From: a bacterium
GTDB lineage: Bacteria > Bacteroidota > Bacteroidia > Cytophagales > Cyclobacteriaceae
Reading direction: 5' to 3'
Length of the DNA: 64,000 nucleotides
NCBI GenBank assembly: GCA_024743255.1
Contig: JANSWY010000009.1
Location: 1 to 64,000, forward strand
This document shows, one piece after another, positions 17,356 through 26,726 of the stretch (the first letter of the stretch is position 1; every line of letters begins with the position of its first letter). The translations under genes were made by a program, and so were the position numbers. The notes under the pieces were generated by a model. It did no database searches, had not been told where the DNA came from, and was given only the letters and a program-made list of their open reading frames with translations.

Positions 17356-18753
17356 TTAAAGTAATTCTCTTGGATCAATGATTTTTCCTGAAACTGCAAC
17401 TGCAGCAGCCGTTAACGGACTAGCCAATAAAGTCCTTGATCCCGGACCTTGTCTTCCTTCAAAGTTTCTATTTGAAGTAGAAACCGCATACTTTCCTTCA
17501 GGAATTTTATCGTCGTTCATTGCTAAACACGCTGAACAACCTGGCTGTCTAAGTTTAAATCCAGCTTCTTCCAGTACCTCAACGATTCCTTCATCCTGAG
17601 CCATTTTTTCTACCTGCTTAGAACCAGGAACGATCCATGCTGTAATGTTTTCAGCTTTTTTCTTTCCTTTTACAAATCCAGCAACCTCTCTAAGGTCTTC
17701 AATTCTTCCGTTGGTACAGCTTCCAACAAACACATAATCTACAGGCTTACCTACCAATTGATCACCAGCATTGAATCCCATATAGTTCATAGACTTTTCA
17801 AAAGAAGCCTTTTCAGAATCTTCGATATCAGTAAGTGATGGAATATTTGATACAATCTTTGCTCCCATTCCCGGGTTTGTACCATATGTAATCATTGGTT
17901 CGATATCTGCCGCATCAAATACGATCTCTTTATCAAAAACTGCATCATCATCAGTTTTCAATTCTTTCCATTTTGCAACAGCTTTATCAAACTCTTCACC
18001 TTGTGGGGCTCTTTCTCTTCCTTTGATATATTCAAATGTGGTTTCATCCGGAGCGATGTGACCTCCTCTTGCACCCATTTCAATACTCATATTACAAACT
18101 GTCATTCGACCTTCCATAGAAAGGCCTCTGATCGCAGAACCAGCAAACTCTACAAAGTACCCAGTTCCTCCACCAGCTGTAACTTTAGAAATAATATATA
18201 AAACAATGTCTTTTGCGGTTACACCTTTACCTAGTTCACCGTCGACAGTAATTCTCATTTTCTTTGGCTTAGGCTGCATGATGCATTGTGTTGCCAAAAC
18301 CATTTCCACTTCACTGGTACCAATTCCGAAAGCTACCGCTCCAAAAGCACCGTGTGTAGAAGTGTGGCTATCTCCACATACAATGGTCATCCCTGGTTGG
18401 GTTAAACCTAATTGAGGGCCAATTACATGGACAATTCCCTGATACGGATGGTTCAAACCATAAAGATCTACACCATGTCTTTCACAGTTTTCTGTGAGTT
18501 TATCAACCTGGAATTTTGAGAGAGCATCTTTAATGGGTAAATGCTGGTCAATAGTTGGAACGTTGTGATCTGGTGTTGCAACTGTATTTTGTGGTCTGAA
18601 TACCGGAACACCTCTTTTTTCAATTCCTGCAAATGCCTGAGGGCTTGTTACCTCATGCACTAAATGTCTGTCGATATATACGACACTAGGACCGCCTTCT
18701 ATCTCTGAAACTACATGCGAGTCCCAGATTTTGTCAAATAACGTTTTACCCAT
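17356..18753 (-). CDS. leuC: 3-isopropylmalate dehydratase, large subunit
   Basis: Aconitase-family [4Fe-4S] enzyme forming the LeuCD heterodimer. Visible are the start [15 protein letters not shown], the [14 protein letters not shown]-type stretch (here [18 protein letters not shown]), and the three cluster cysteines in VGSCTNGR and [10 protein letters not shown]. The 465-residue length is typical. It is the first gene of the operon; a good promoter and a leader stem lie upstream. The [4Fe-4S] cluster is oxygen-sensitive in relatives. Confidence 0.96.
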   Translation of the reverse strand: MGKTLFDKIWDSHVVSEIEGGPSVVYIDRHLVHEVTSPQAFAGIEKRGVPVFRPQNTVATPDHNVPTIDQHLPIKDALSKFQVDKLTENCERHGVDLYGLNHPYQGIVHVIGPQLGLTQPGMTIVCGDSHTSTHGAFGAVAFGIGTSEVEMVLATQCIMQPKPKKMRITVDGELGKGVTAKDIVLYIISKVTAGGGTGYFVEFAGSAIRGLSMEGRMTVCNMSIEMGARGGHIAPDETTFEYIKGRERAPQGEEFDKAVAKWKELKTDDDAVFDKEIVFDAADIEPMITYGTNPGMGAKIVSNIPSLTDIEDSEKASFEKSMNYMGFNAGDQLVGKPVDYVFVGSCTNGRIEDLREVAGFVKGKKKAENITAWIVPGSKQVEKMAQDEGIVEVLEEAGFKLRQPGCSACLAMNDDKIPEGKYAVSTSNRNFEGRQGPGSRTLLASPLTAAAVAVSGKIIDPRELL

Positions 18754-18782
18754 ATTTAATTTAATGATCTGTGATTTCTACC

Positions 18783-18810
18783 AAATTAAGTATGCTGACA
18801 TACCTAATTT
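18783..18810 (-). promoter_or_regulatory. 12-bp leader stem before leuC
   Basis: AAATTAAGTATG and CATACCTAATTT form an inverted repeat with one mismatch (a G-U pair in the transcript) around CTGA. It lies 30 bases upstream of the leuC ATG and, if the promoter call is right, inside the 5' untranslated region. No T run follows, so it is not an ordinary terminator. An operator or an mRNA regulatory stem are both possible. Confidence 0.55.
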
Positions 18811-18829
18811 TTATCTTTTAATTGAAGAA

Positions 18830-18861
18830 CAAATTTAGGATGCAGAACAAGCAGTTTACAA
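18830..18861 (-). promoter_or_regulatory. Promoter of the leuCDAB operon
   Basis: On the minus strand TTG (18859-18861), 21 bases, then TAAATTTG (18830-18837) match the Bacteroidota -33/-7 pattern. Transcription would begin near 18823, giving a leader of about 70 bases that includes the stem at 18783-18810. Confidence 0.55.
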
Positions 18862-19011
18862 CGAAATATTAATTAATTTTTGAAATAATATCCGATGGCT
18901 AAGGAAGCCATTATTACTTCAATTATCTATTTCTCAGCATTTTACACTGAAATTTATTCACATTCCTAAGGAAGCAGGATTGTGATTTGAAATTTTAGAA
19001 AGGATTTTGGA

Positions 19012-19221
19012 TTAGATCATTGGAGCTTCTGAATCCAATTTAGTGGCATTGAGTTTCTCTTCGATCTTTTTGAGCACTGTCCATTGGGCAGCATCCATCT
19101 TATATTTAATAAGTAATACTTTAGAAGAGTACTCTCTTAATTCCTGGTGAAAATCATCCTCTGATCCAACGCAGTACTTTTCAGTAACCTCATTGTACCA
19201 AAGTAAAATCATAGTTCTCAT
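19012..19221 (-). CDS. Small protein of unknown function, 69 residues
   Basis: A short soluble protein (MRTMILLWYNEVTEKYCVGS ... TKLDSEAPMI), predicted mixed strand and helix, with one cysteine. GGAG lies 12 bases before the first ATG, which supports this start. I know no function. It precedes leuC by 258 bases on the same strand, but the leu promoter lies between, so it is probably a separate unit. Its amino acid composition looks like that of a real protein. Confidence 0.55.
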   Translation of the reverse strand: MRTMILLWYNEVTEKYCVGSEDDFHQELREYSSKVLLIKYKMDAAQWTVLKKIEEKLNATKLDSEAPMI

Positions 19222-19566
19222 AATTAGCTTAGCTCCGTTTATTTAATACAACATAAATTTTCTGTAGGATATCTTCCGACCCTAGAATTTCCTTTTCCAA
19301 TTTGTAAGTAAGTCTAGTAGATGAGTAACAATTCTGGTAGTTTAATGTGTGTCATTGAACTGGCGCCAGAAGTGCTATCTGTCTGCGCTTATATCTTCTA
19401 ATATAACAAACGAATTGATGAAATCGATTTTTTTTCGATGAAAGTTTGATGAGGAATCATCAGTGTATTTCATCACACGTCGGACGGATTGTATTTTACT
19501 TTGAACGGATAAAACAAAAAGGGGATCGACCCGCGATCCCCTTTATACTAACTGACCTAATCTCCC
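19222..19566. other. Intergenic region of 345 bases between the small protein and clpB
   Basis: It holds the clpB terminator near its right end and the promoter of the small protein near its left end. A perfect 10-bp palindrome, CTGGCGCCAG, is at 19360-19369. I see no further gene. Confidence 0.5.
19518..19544 (-). terminator. Terminator of clpB
   Basis: AAAGGGGATCG pairs perfectly with CGATCCCCTTT around a 5-base loop; on the minus strand five T follow. It lies 23 bases after the clpB stop. Confidence 0.92.
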
Positions 19567-22185
19567 CTATTCCTTCTCCAAATCGATGGTGTCGAGGTTA
19601 ATAAATTCGATGGCTCCTGCTTCACTTAATGTCAACCCTACTATGCCATCTTTTGACACCTTTCCTGCTAGTATTTCTTTTGATAATTGATTTAAAATCT
19701 CTCTTTGCAATACCCTTTTCAAAGGCCTTGCGCCAAACTGCGGATCAAAACCAAGTTCCCCCAGCTGATCCAGAACCTCATCAGATGCCTCAATTTTGAT
19801 TCCTGCTTCCTCAAGTCTTGCCTGAATAAGCTTGAACTGAATGCCAACAATCTTTCTTATATCCTCTTTGCTTAGAGGTCTAAACATGATTGTTTCATCG
19901 ATTCTATTCAGAAACTCTGGTCTCATTGATTTTTTCAAAAGTTCAAAGACTTGCAATTTGGTATCCTCCAGTACTTGCTCGGTATTCCATTCCTCCATCT
20001 TATCAAAGTTATCCTGAATGATTCCTGAACCAATATTGGTAGTCATGATCACTATGGTATTCTTGAAATTCGCGACTCTTCCTTTATTGTCAGTCAATCT
20101 TCCGTCATCCAGAACCTGAAGCAGAATGTTGAATACATCCGGATGCGCTTTTTCTATTTCATCCAGAAGAATCACTGAATATGGTTTTCTTCGCACAGCC
20201 TCCGTAAGCTGACCGCCTTCATCATACCCCACATATCCTGGAGGCGCTCCAATCAATCTACTTACAGCATGTCTTTCCTGATACTCTGACATATCAATCC
20301 GAACCATGGAGTTTTCGTCATTGAATAGATAGTCAGCAAGCGCTTTTGCAAGTTCCGTTTTTCCAACACCTGTTGTACCCAAGAATATAAAGGATCCAAT
20401 TGGTCTTTTAGGGTCTTGCAAACCTGCCCTGCTCCTTCTCACTGCATCAGAAATTGCCTGAATAGCTTCATGTTGGCCTGCCACTCTTTTTCCCAACTCA
20501 TCCTCCAGGCTTAGCAACTTCTCACGATCACTTTGAAGCATCTTCGAAACCGGAATTCCGGTCCATTTTGCAACAACCTCAGCAATATCATCTGCTTCTA
20601 CCTCCTCTTTTAACAGAGAAGATTCCCCTTGCATTTCCTGAAGCTGGACATTGTATTCTTCAAGCTTCTTTTCACTCTCAGTGATCTTGCCATATCTTAT
20701 CTCAGCAACTAAACCATAATCTCCGCTTCTCTCCGCCTGCTCAGCTTCCTGTTTATATCTATCGATATTCTCCTTCTCTTCCCGAATGCCTTTAATGACA
20801 TTCTTTTCCATCTCCCACTTTGCTTTAAGATCGTTTCTCCTCTCACTTAGCTCCGCTATTTCCTTGTTTAAGATCGATTCTTTTCCTTTATCTTTCTCCC
20901 TCCTGATTGCTTCTCGCTCAATTTCCAACTGCATGATTTTTCTTTGCAACTCATCCAGCTCCTCAGGAAGACTATCAATTTCCAACCTCAACTTTGATGC
21001 CGCCTCATCCATCAAGTCAATTGCTTTATCTGGAAGAAACCTATCAGATATGTATCTACTGGATAGTTCTACAGAAGAAATAACCGCGTCATCCTTGATC
21101 CTAACTCCGTGATGAACTTCATACTTCTCCTTAATGCCTCTTAGAATAGATATTGCATCTTGCACATTTGGTTCATCCACCATTACGGCCTGAAACCTTC
21201 TTTCTAGTGCTTTGTCCTTCTCCACATATTTCTGATATTCCTTGAGAGTGGTTGCTCCTATTGCATGTAGCTCACCTCTAGCCAATGCTGGTTTCAAAAG
21301 GTTTGCGGCATCCATTGCTCCTTCACCTCCTCCGGCACCAATCAATGTGTGAATCTCATCAATGAACAAAATGATCTCTCCATCCGAATCAGTTACTTCC
21401 TTGATTACTGCTTTTAGTCTCTCCTCAAATTCTCCTTTGTATTTTGCCCCAGCAACAAGAAGTCCCATATCCAGAGAAATTAAAGTTTTAGATTTCAAGT
21501 TCTCCGGAACATCTCCATCCACAATCCTCTGAGCCATTCCTTCTACAATAGCGGTCTTTCCAACTCCAGGCTCTCCTAATAGTATTGGGTTATTTTTCGT
21601 CCTCCTGCTCAAAATCTGAAGGACTCTCCTTATCTCCTCATCTCTCCCAATTACCGGATCTATCTTTCCATCTTTGGCCATTTGGTTGAGATTAATTGAA
21701 TATCTTTCGAGCGACCTATATTTTGATTCCGCATTTTGATCAGTAACTCTACTTCCTCCTCTTAATTCGGTAATTGCTGATTTCAATAATTCATTGGTGA
21801 AACCAACTTCTTTCAACAATTGAGCAGTTTTGTCTTTCCCATTGAGCAATCCAAGAAGGATGTGTTCTACTGCAACATACTCATCCCCAAATTCTTTTAA
21901 TTGTTTTTCAGCATTTTGAAGTGCTGCCGCGGCATCATTTGATAAGTATGGTTTCTGGCCTGAAACTTTAGGATATCCAGAAATAATCTCATCTACTCTT
22001 TGATCTAACAGCTGGTTGTTTACACTCAGCTTTTTCAGCATAAAGGAGATCACATTCTCGTCACCCATCAAAATACCTTTCAGTAAGTGCGCAGTATCAA
22101 TGGCTTGTTGCTCATTTGATTGAGCAATTTCAGTGGCCTGATTGAGCACTTCCTGAGACTTTATCGTGTATTTATTAAAATTCAT
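19567..22185 (-). CDS. clpB: ATP-dependent disaggregase ClpB
   Basis: Hexameric AAA+ chaperone that, with DnaK, extracts polypeptides from aggregates in the cytoplasm. The 872 residues show the usual order: Clp N-domain (residues 1-145, [20 protein letters not shown]), NBD1 with [18 protein letters not shown], the long coiled-coil M-domain at about 405-525 ([20 protein letters not shown]), NBD2 with [16 protein letters not shown], and the C-terminal D2-small domain. The M-domain separates ClpB from ClpC and ClpA. It is monocistronic with its own terminator. An inverted repeat lies upstream. Confidence 0.97.
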   Translation of the reverse strand: MNFNKYTIKSQEVLNQATEIAQSNEQQAIDTAHLLKGILMGDENVISFMLKKLSVNNQLLDQRVDEIISGYPKVSGQKPYLSNDAAAALQNAEKQLKEFGDEYVAVEHILLGLLNGKDKTAQLLKEVGFTNELLKSAITELRGGSRVTDQNAESKYRSLERYSINLNQMAKDGKIDPVIGRDEEIRRVLQILSRRTKNNPILLGEPGVGKTAIVEGMAQRIVDGDVPENLKSKTLISLDMGLLVAGAKYKGEFEERLKAVIKEVTDSDGEIILFIDEIHTLIGAGGGEGAMDAANLLKPALARGELHAIGATTLKEYQKYVEKDKALERRFQAVMVDEPNVQDAISILRGIKEKYEVHHGVRIKDDAVISSVELSSRYISDRFLPDKAIDLMDEAASKLRLEIDSLPEELDELQRKIMQLEIEREAIRREKDKGKESILNKEIAELSERRNDLKAKWEMEKNVIKGIREEKENIDRYKQEAEQAERSGDYGLVAEIRYGKITESEKKLEEYNVQLQEMQGESSLLKEEVEADDIAEVVAKWTGIPVSKMLQSDREKLLSLEDELGKRVAGQHEAIQAISDAVRRSRAGLQDPKRPIGSFIFLGTTGVGKTELAKALADYLFNDENSMVRIDMSEYQERHAVSRLIGAPPGYVGYDEGGQLTEAVRRKPYSVILLDEIEKAHPDVFNILLQVLDDGRLTDNKGRVANFKNTIVIMTTNIGSGIIQDNFDKMEEWNTEQVLEDTKLQVFELLKKSMRPEFLNRIDETIMFRPLSKEDIRKIVGIQFKLIQARLEEAGIKIEASDEVLDQLGELGFDPQFGARPLKRVLQREILNQLSKEILAGKVSKDGIVGLTLSEAGAIEFINLDTIDLEKE

Positions 22186-22250
22186 TTTATAAGCTGATTA
22201 TAGTGTTCAATCGAATTCATCAAATAACGAACCAAACCAAAATTTAGCGA

Positions 22251-22282
22251 TTATTAAGACAGATTGTCGTAATTCTTAATAA
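22251..22282 (-). repeat. Inverted repeat between the SusC-like gene and clpB
   Basis: TTATTAAGA (22251-22259) and TCTTAATAA (22274-22282) are perfect 9-bp arms around 14 bases that contain a small GACA/TGTC stem. It is downstream of the SusC-like stop and 66 bases upstream of clpB. It is not the CIRCE element. It may be a heat-shock operator or a weak terminator. Confidence 0.4.
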
Positions 22283-22310
22283 ATCAGAAAAGTTTCGAGT
22301 CATTTTGTCA

Positions 22311-24947
22311 CTAAAATGAAAGGTTGATACCCAAACTGTATGATCTGGATGGTAGCCAACTTTCAATTCTATCGAATCCACCTATTGAAAAATTGTTGAC
22401 TCTGCTAAAGGAAGGATTGGGACCAGTTGAGTTGTCCGTAAACCGAACTTCCGGATCATTCCCTTGATATCCTGAGATAGTAAATAAGTTATTAGCAGTA
22501 AAATTCACTGATATGTTATCGAACACATTGTGGAGCTTCAACAAATTGTAATTAATACTTAGCATTTCTAACCGAACAAAACTGGCATTTTCAACATAGA
22601 AGCTACTCCAGAAATAAATGGGATCTGCATCACTAAGCCGAGGAATATCTTCGTGGGATGATAGTAGATTATACGAGGCTTCTGTAAAGCCACTTGCTCT
22701 GTTTTGATAATGTAATCTTGCAGTATTGATGATGTCATGCCCCATCACCGATCTGAATAAAACCTGCATATTCCATTTCTTCCAGGAAAGGCTATTCATC
22801 CATGAAATGCTCGACTCTGGTAGATAATTGCCAATAGTGGTAGCATCCCAAAACTCATCTTGAACTCCATCCCCATCAATATCTTCAATTGTCCAACCGC
22901 TATTGTCAAATCCAGTGAACTGCGCTCCATAGATGAGACCGGCCGAGCTACCTTCCTCTAATATTAATGGTCTTTGACTACCGCACCCAGCACTGAAGCC
23001 ACCGAAGGTAATTCCATCATTAGAAATATCATCATATACATGTAAATCCAGCACTTTCGACTTATGTGTAGCAAACATCAATGTGCTAGACCACACCAAC
23101 TTATTAGAATTGACGAAATCCCATGAAGCACTTATTTCAATTCCTCTATTTCGGTGTTTCCCATAATTTAGATTGGTAGGTCCCCAAATAAAACTTTCAT
23201 GGTACACATTAGTTATAAAATCAGATTCTGTATTTGAGTACCAGTTTACTGCTCCATTGACCTTTCCTGATAGTGCAGAATAGTTTAAACCAATTGTAAG
23301 TAGATCTGAAGAGGGAGGTCCTAAATCAGGATTTGCGCCCTGCTCTGGATATGCGTAGTACGGATATTCTTCTCCTAAATTATAAATAGTTTGAGATAGC
23401 CCAGCGATGTATGGAGTAAGACCTGTTCTCCCATAACTAATGGAAGGAAACAAATAGGTAATTAACTTACTGTTTGTAGAGATATGTGCGCCTACTTTTC
23501 CGAAGTAGTAATGATGCCTGTTATTATCCTCACCCAAAGCAGAGGACCCCTCATACCTATCACCAACTTCAAAATAGAGTCCATTATCAAAAGATATCTC
23601 AAGATTAGCATAGTACGCATTTAGTTTTACAAGGCTGATGTTTTCATAAATATCGGTTTCCCAGTCTTCATAATTATATTGAAATAGCCCTCGGTTTCTT
23701 TGTCTGATTTTTTGGTTTTGAACACCGAATTCAAGATTAGTAGCAAAAGCATTAAATCGCTTAGAATATCTCATGTTAATGCCAAGTTGCTCATTTCTGA
23801 CTCGTTCTGAGTCTTTTTCCAATTGAAAGCCGCTCCAATTTCCGTAGAAACTTCTCGGGTCTCTTTCCTCAATGTCTCTTGTGTGCATCCTTGCAAAGGA
23901 ATATTGAGCATTGATTGAAAGTGAATTACTTATTGTATAGGAAGCATCAAAATTTTGGAGAAAGGAGTGTCTATACTGTTCTCGATCATTCAAATCAATA
24001 ACCGCCCTTGGGTTAAATGAATAATAGGTTTCTCTTTCGGCATATTCATAATTATCAGACACATTATCACGTGCAAAATCTGCTACCTGATCTCGAAAAA
24101 CAGGTAAGGTCGGATTTGCTGACATTGCCAGTCTAAATGCATCCTGAAAACCTTTCTCCGACTCTGAATAATTGATTACACTCCAAGAGTTTAATATCAG
24201 CTTATTATTTAAACCTGAGTAATTCAATTGGGTGAACCCATTATATCGTTTTGAAAAAGTCTCCTTTTGAATTCCTTCTAAATTTCTAATGTTGATACCA
24301 ACGTGATACCCAAAGTTTTTCACACCACCATGATTAGCGATATTGACAACTGAAGACGTTGTATTCTGTGTAATTTCATCCATCCAGTCTGTATCCGATC
24401 CAAAGTTCTGAGTTGTATTACTATTAAGGGCTCGATACTCACTGCCTGTCAATACAGTTTGCCGATAAATAGGGGATTCTGTGATGACCTGAAAATTAAC
24501 ATCTGTTCCAGCTTGTTGAACATTTCCACTTTTAGTTGTAATCAATATCACCCCATTCATTGCTCTTATACCATACTTCGAAGTTGAGGCATCATTTATT
24601 ACTTTGATGGAAGCGATATTGGCAGGGTCTATCAGTTCGATTGGAATGCCAATTGCTCCATCCACCACTATCAATGGGGATCCATCAGCAGTGAAGCTAC
24701 CATTGGTTCTATACCTAACATCAAACGGTTGACTTAAGTCCGCTCCTGGTCTTGAAATGAGTAATCCCGGAATTCTTCCGTGTATTAATTGAAATGGATT
24801 CTGGATGTTACCCTTATTGAATTCAGAGGCTGTTAATTCGTAAATATTTTGTGTAGACTCTAGTAGTGAATCTGGTTTGTCGGTCTGCGCGACGGATATA
24901 TTGATTGCTGCAAAGCTGAATACAGCTATAGCGTAGATTTTCTTCAT
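22311..24947 (-). CDS. SusC/RagA-like TonB-dependent outer-membrane receptor, orphan
   Basis: Outer-membrane beta barrel that imports a substrate using TonB energy. Starting at MKKIYAIAVFSFAAINISVA gives a signal peptide and 878 residues; the longer start 11 codons upstream has no signal-like character. The plug domain is at about residues 40-150 (IQNPFQLIHGRIPGLLISRP, DGSPLIVVDGAIG, IASIKVINDASTSKYGIRAM), and the barrel continues to SYSLGINLSF, ending in a C-terminal aromatic residue as usual. The usual N-terminal carboxypeptidase-like domain of SusC proteins is missing, and there is no susD gene beside it. The substrate is unknown. Confidence 0.88.
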   Translation of the reverse strand: MKKIYAIAVFSFAAINISVAQTDKPDSLLESTQNIYELTASEFNKGNIQNPFQLIHGRIPGLLISRPGADLSQPFDVRYRTNGSFTADGSPLIVVDGAIGIPIELIDPANIASIKVINDASTSKYGIRAMNGVILITTKSGNVQQAGTDVNFQVITESPIYRQTVLTGSEYRALNSNTTQNFGSDTDWMDEITQNTTSSVVNIANHGGVKNFGYHVGINIRNLEGIQKETFSKRYNGFTQLNYSGLNNKLILNSWSVINYSESEKGFQDAFRLAMSANPTLPVFRDQVADFARDNVSDNYEYAERETYYSFNPRAVIDLNDREQYRHSFLQNFDASYTISNSLSINAQYSFARMHTRDIEERDPRSFYGNWSGFQLEKDSERVRNEQLGINMRYSKRFNAFATNLEFGVQNQKIRQRNRGLFQYNYEDWETDIYENISLVKLNAYYANLEISFDNGLYFEVGDRYEGSSALGEDNNRHHYYFGKVGAHISTNSKLITYLFPSISYGRTGLTPYIAGLSQTIYNLGEEYPYYAYPEQGANPDLGPPSSDLLTIGLNYSALSGKVNGAVNWYSNTESDFITNVYHESFIWGPTNLNYGKHRNRGIEISASWDFVNSNKLVWSSTLMFATHKSKVLDLHVYDDISNDGITFGGFSAGCGSQRPLILEEGSSAGLIYGAQFTGFDNSGWTIEDIDGDGVQDEFWDATTIGNYLPESSISWMNSLSWKKWNMQVLFRSVMGHDIINTARLHYQNRASGFTEASYNLLSSHEDIPRLSDADPIYFWSSFYVENASFVRLEMLSINYNLLKLHNVFDNISVNFTANNLFTISGYQGNDPEVRFTDNSTGPNPSFSRVNNFSIGGFDRIESWLPSRSYSLGINLSF

Positions 24948-25041
24948 AATACCAGGCGATGACAATGAATGCTCATACAATTTAACGAAAAAATGGCAGT
25001 TGCGAAATTCTCTTTTATCTTAGAACAAATTATCAGACCTA

Positions 25042-26160
25042 ATGATGAGAAGGCGAAAATTCATTTCTAAATCCCTTTCTGCCGCTGCAGTTGCAGGTAC
25101 CTGTGCGGGTTTGGTTTCTTGTGATACTGAAAAGCAGCAGGAAGTCAACACACCAAATATCAATTTCAACAAGACTTACCGCTGGAAAATGGTAACCACA
25201 TGGCCGCCAAACTTCCCTGTTTTGGATGAGGGCTGTAAACTACTTGCTAAGTGGGTTGAAGAGATGTCCGGTGGAAGAATGAAAATTCATGTTTATGGTG
25301 GTGGCGAATTGATTCCCGCGCTTGAATGTTTTGATGCTGTGAGCAATGGCGCTGTTGAAATGGGACATGGTGTCGCCTATTACTGGGCTGGAAAAGTTCC
25401 GGCGGCTCAATTTTTTGGAGCCGTTCCGTTTGGAATGAATGCTAACCAGAGCAATTCCTGGGTTTTGGCAGGAGAAGGTGGAAAGCTTTGGGAAGAGATT
25501 TATGAACCGTTTGATATTTTACCAATCACTTGTGGTAATACTGGCATTCAAATGGGTGGCTGGTTCAATAGGGACATCAATTCTCTGGAAGATATCAAAG
25601 GGCTCAAAATGAGAATTCCAGGATTGGGAGGTAAGGTTTTCAATAAGGCCGGAGGAACAGCAGTACTGGTTTCAGGAAGCGAAATTTACACCAACCTTGA
25701 AAGAGGGGTGATTGATGCAACTGAGTGGATTGGACCTTACCATGATTACAAAATGGGATTCTATCAGGTCGCAAAGAATTACTATTATCCAGGATGGCAT
25801 GAACCTGGAGCTACATTAGAGTTACTTATCAATAAGTCTAAGCTACTGGAATTGCCATTGGACCTTCAGCAAATCATCAAAACAGCAGCTTATCAATTGA
25901 ATGATTGGATGGGTGCAGAATTTGATGCGAAGAATGCGATCTATCTTAAAAAGCTGATTGATGAAGAAGGTGTGCTATTAAAACAATTCCCTTCAGATGT
26001 TCTTTCTGCTCTTAAAAGGTACACTGATGAAACAATAGAAGAACTTACTGACCGAGACGCAACAAGCAAGAAGGTTTATGAAAGTTATTCAAAGTTTAGA
26101 GATTCTGTATCTGTTTGGTCTAACATCAGTGACAGGGCTTATTACGATTCATTAACATAG
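25042..26160 (+). CDS. dctP: TRAP transporter solute-binding protein (DctP type, keto-acid-binding subtype)
   Basis: Periplasmic binding protein of a tripartite TRAP transporter. It has a twin-arginine-type start (RRRKFISKSLSAAAVA) followed by a lipoprotein cysteine (LVSC, Cys27), so it is probably lipid-anchored. The sequence WKMVTTWPPNFPVLDEG, the GGELIPALECFDAVSNGAVE segment and MGHGVAYYWAGKVPAAQFFG match the subtype represented by TakP, which binds 2-oxo acids. A conserved Arg in MRIPGLGGKVFNKAGG would hold the carboxylate. The substrate here is inferred. The membrane subunits are encoded on the other strand at 26718-28516. Confidence 0.9.
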   Translation: MMRRRKFISKSLSAAAVAGTCAGLVSCDTEKQQEVNTPNINFNKTYRWKMVTTWPPNFPVLDEGCKLLAKWVEEMSGGRMKIHVYGGGELIPALECFDAVSNGAVEMGHGVAYYWAGKVPAAQFFGAVPFGMNANQSNSWVLAGEGGKLWEEIYEPFDILPITCGNTGIQMGGWFNRDINSLEDIKGLKMRIPGLGGKVFNKAGGTAVLVSGSEIYTNLERGVIDATEWIGPYHDYKMGFYQVAKNYYYPGWHEPGATLELLINKSKLLELPLDLQQIIKTAAYQLNDWMGAEFDAKNAIYLKKLIDEEGVLLKQFPSDVLSALKRYTDETIEELTDRDATSKKVYESYSKFRDSVSVWSNISDRAYYDSLT

Positions 26161-26162
26161 TT

Positions 26163-26726
26163 ATGATTGTTGCAAAACCTGAAGATAAAAAGCTTTTCCT
26201 GCAAGTCCTTGGACAAGCTTTTAAGGGAAACAAAAGCTCTGAATGGGTTTCCAGAAACACACGAAATCTGGAAGGCCTGATGGCATATGGCTTTGACAAA
26301 TGCCAACCTAAAGGAGGAGCTTACTTTTCAGATGATAGAAAAGCTGTTTTACTGGTTGACAAACCTGAAATCAAACTTCCTTTCTTTAAAGAAATTGGAA
26401 TCTCACTTCAATTGATACTTTCAGTTGTTGGCTTGAGAAACGTTCCTTCCATATTAAAGAGAGAATCTTATATTAAAAAATTTCATCCCAAAGAACTATA
26501 TTACTATGCCTGGTTTTTGGGAGTACCTCCTGAAGAGCAAGGCAAAGGGCATGGAAGCAAATTCATTGCAGAGATATTTGAAAAGGCCTACTTAGAAAAA
26601 CGAGGAATCTACTTAGAAACATCCAATCCCAGAAACCTACCACTTTACGAAAGATTCGGGTTTGAAATCTACCATGAATGGAATGGCCAAGGTTTTACAT
26701 TGTGGTTTCTCAGGAAATTACCTTAA
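26163..26726 (+). CDS. GNAT-family N-acetyltransferase
   Basis: A 187-residue acyltransferase-fold protein. The acetyl-CoA pyrophosphate-binding motif is visible as LGVPPEEQGKGHGSKFI (QxxGxG/A), followed by the usual ending ETSNPRNLPLYERFGFEIYH, in which the Tyr may act as a general acid. The acceptor substrate cannot be deduced. The gene begins 2 bases after dctP and its 3' end overlaps dctM by 9 bases on the other strand. Location inside the TRAP locus may hint at a linked substrate. Confidence 0.85.
   Translation: MIVAKPEDKKLFLQVLGQAFKGNKSSEWVSRNTRNLEGLMAYGFDKCQPKGGAYFSDDRKAVLLVDKPEIKLPFFKEIGISLQLILSVVGLRNVPSILKRESYIKKFHPKELYYYAWFLGVPPEEQGKGHGSKFIAEIFEKAYLEKRGIYLETSNPRNLPLYERFGFEIYHEWNGQGFTLWFLRKLP

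Noticed and set aside
17343-17399. Longer start for leuD overlapping leuC by 44 bases
   Set aside because: The extra 19 residues do not resemble LeuD; the ATG at 17342 gives the normal N-terminus.
19321-19401. A 26-codon frame on the plus strand
   Set aside because: Too short, with no signal, conserved motif or ribosome binding site.
24948-24980. Upstream start for the SusC-like receptor
   Set aside because: The downstream ATG directly begins a canonical signal peptide; the extra 11 residues do not.
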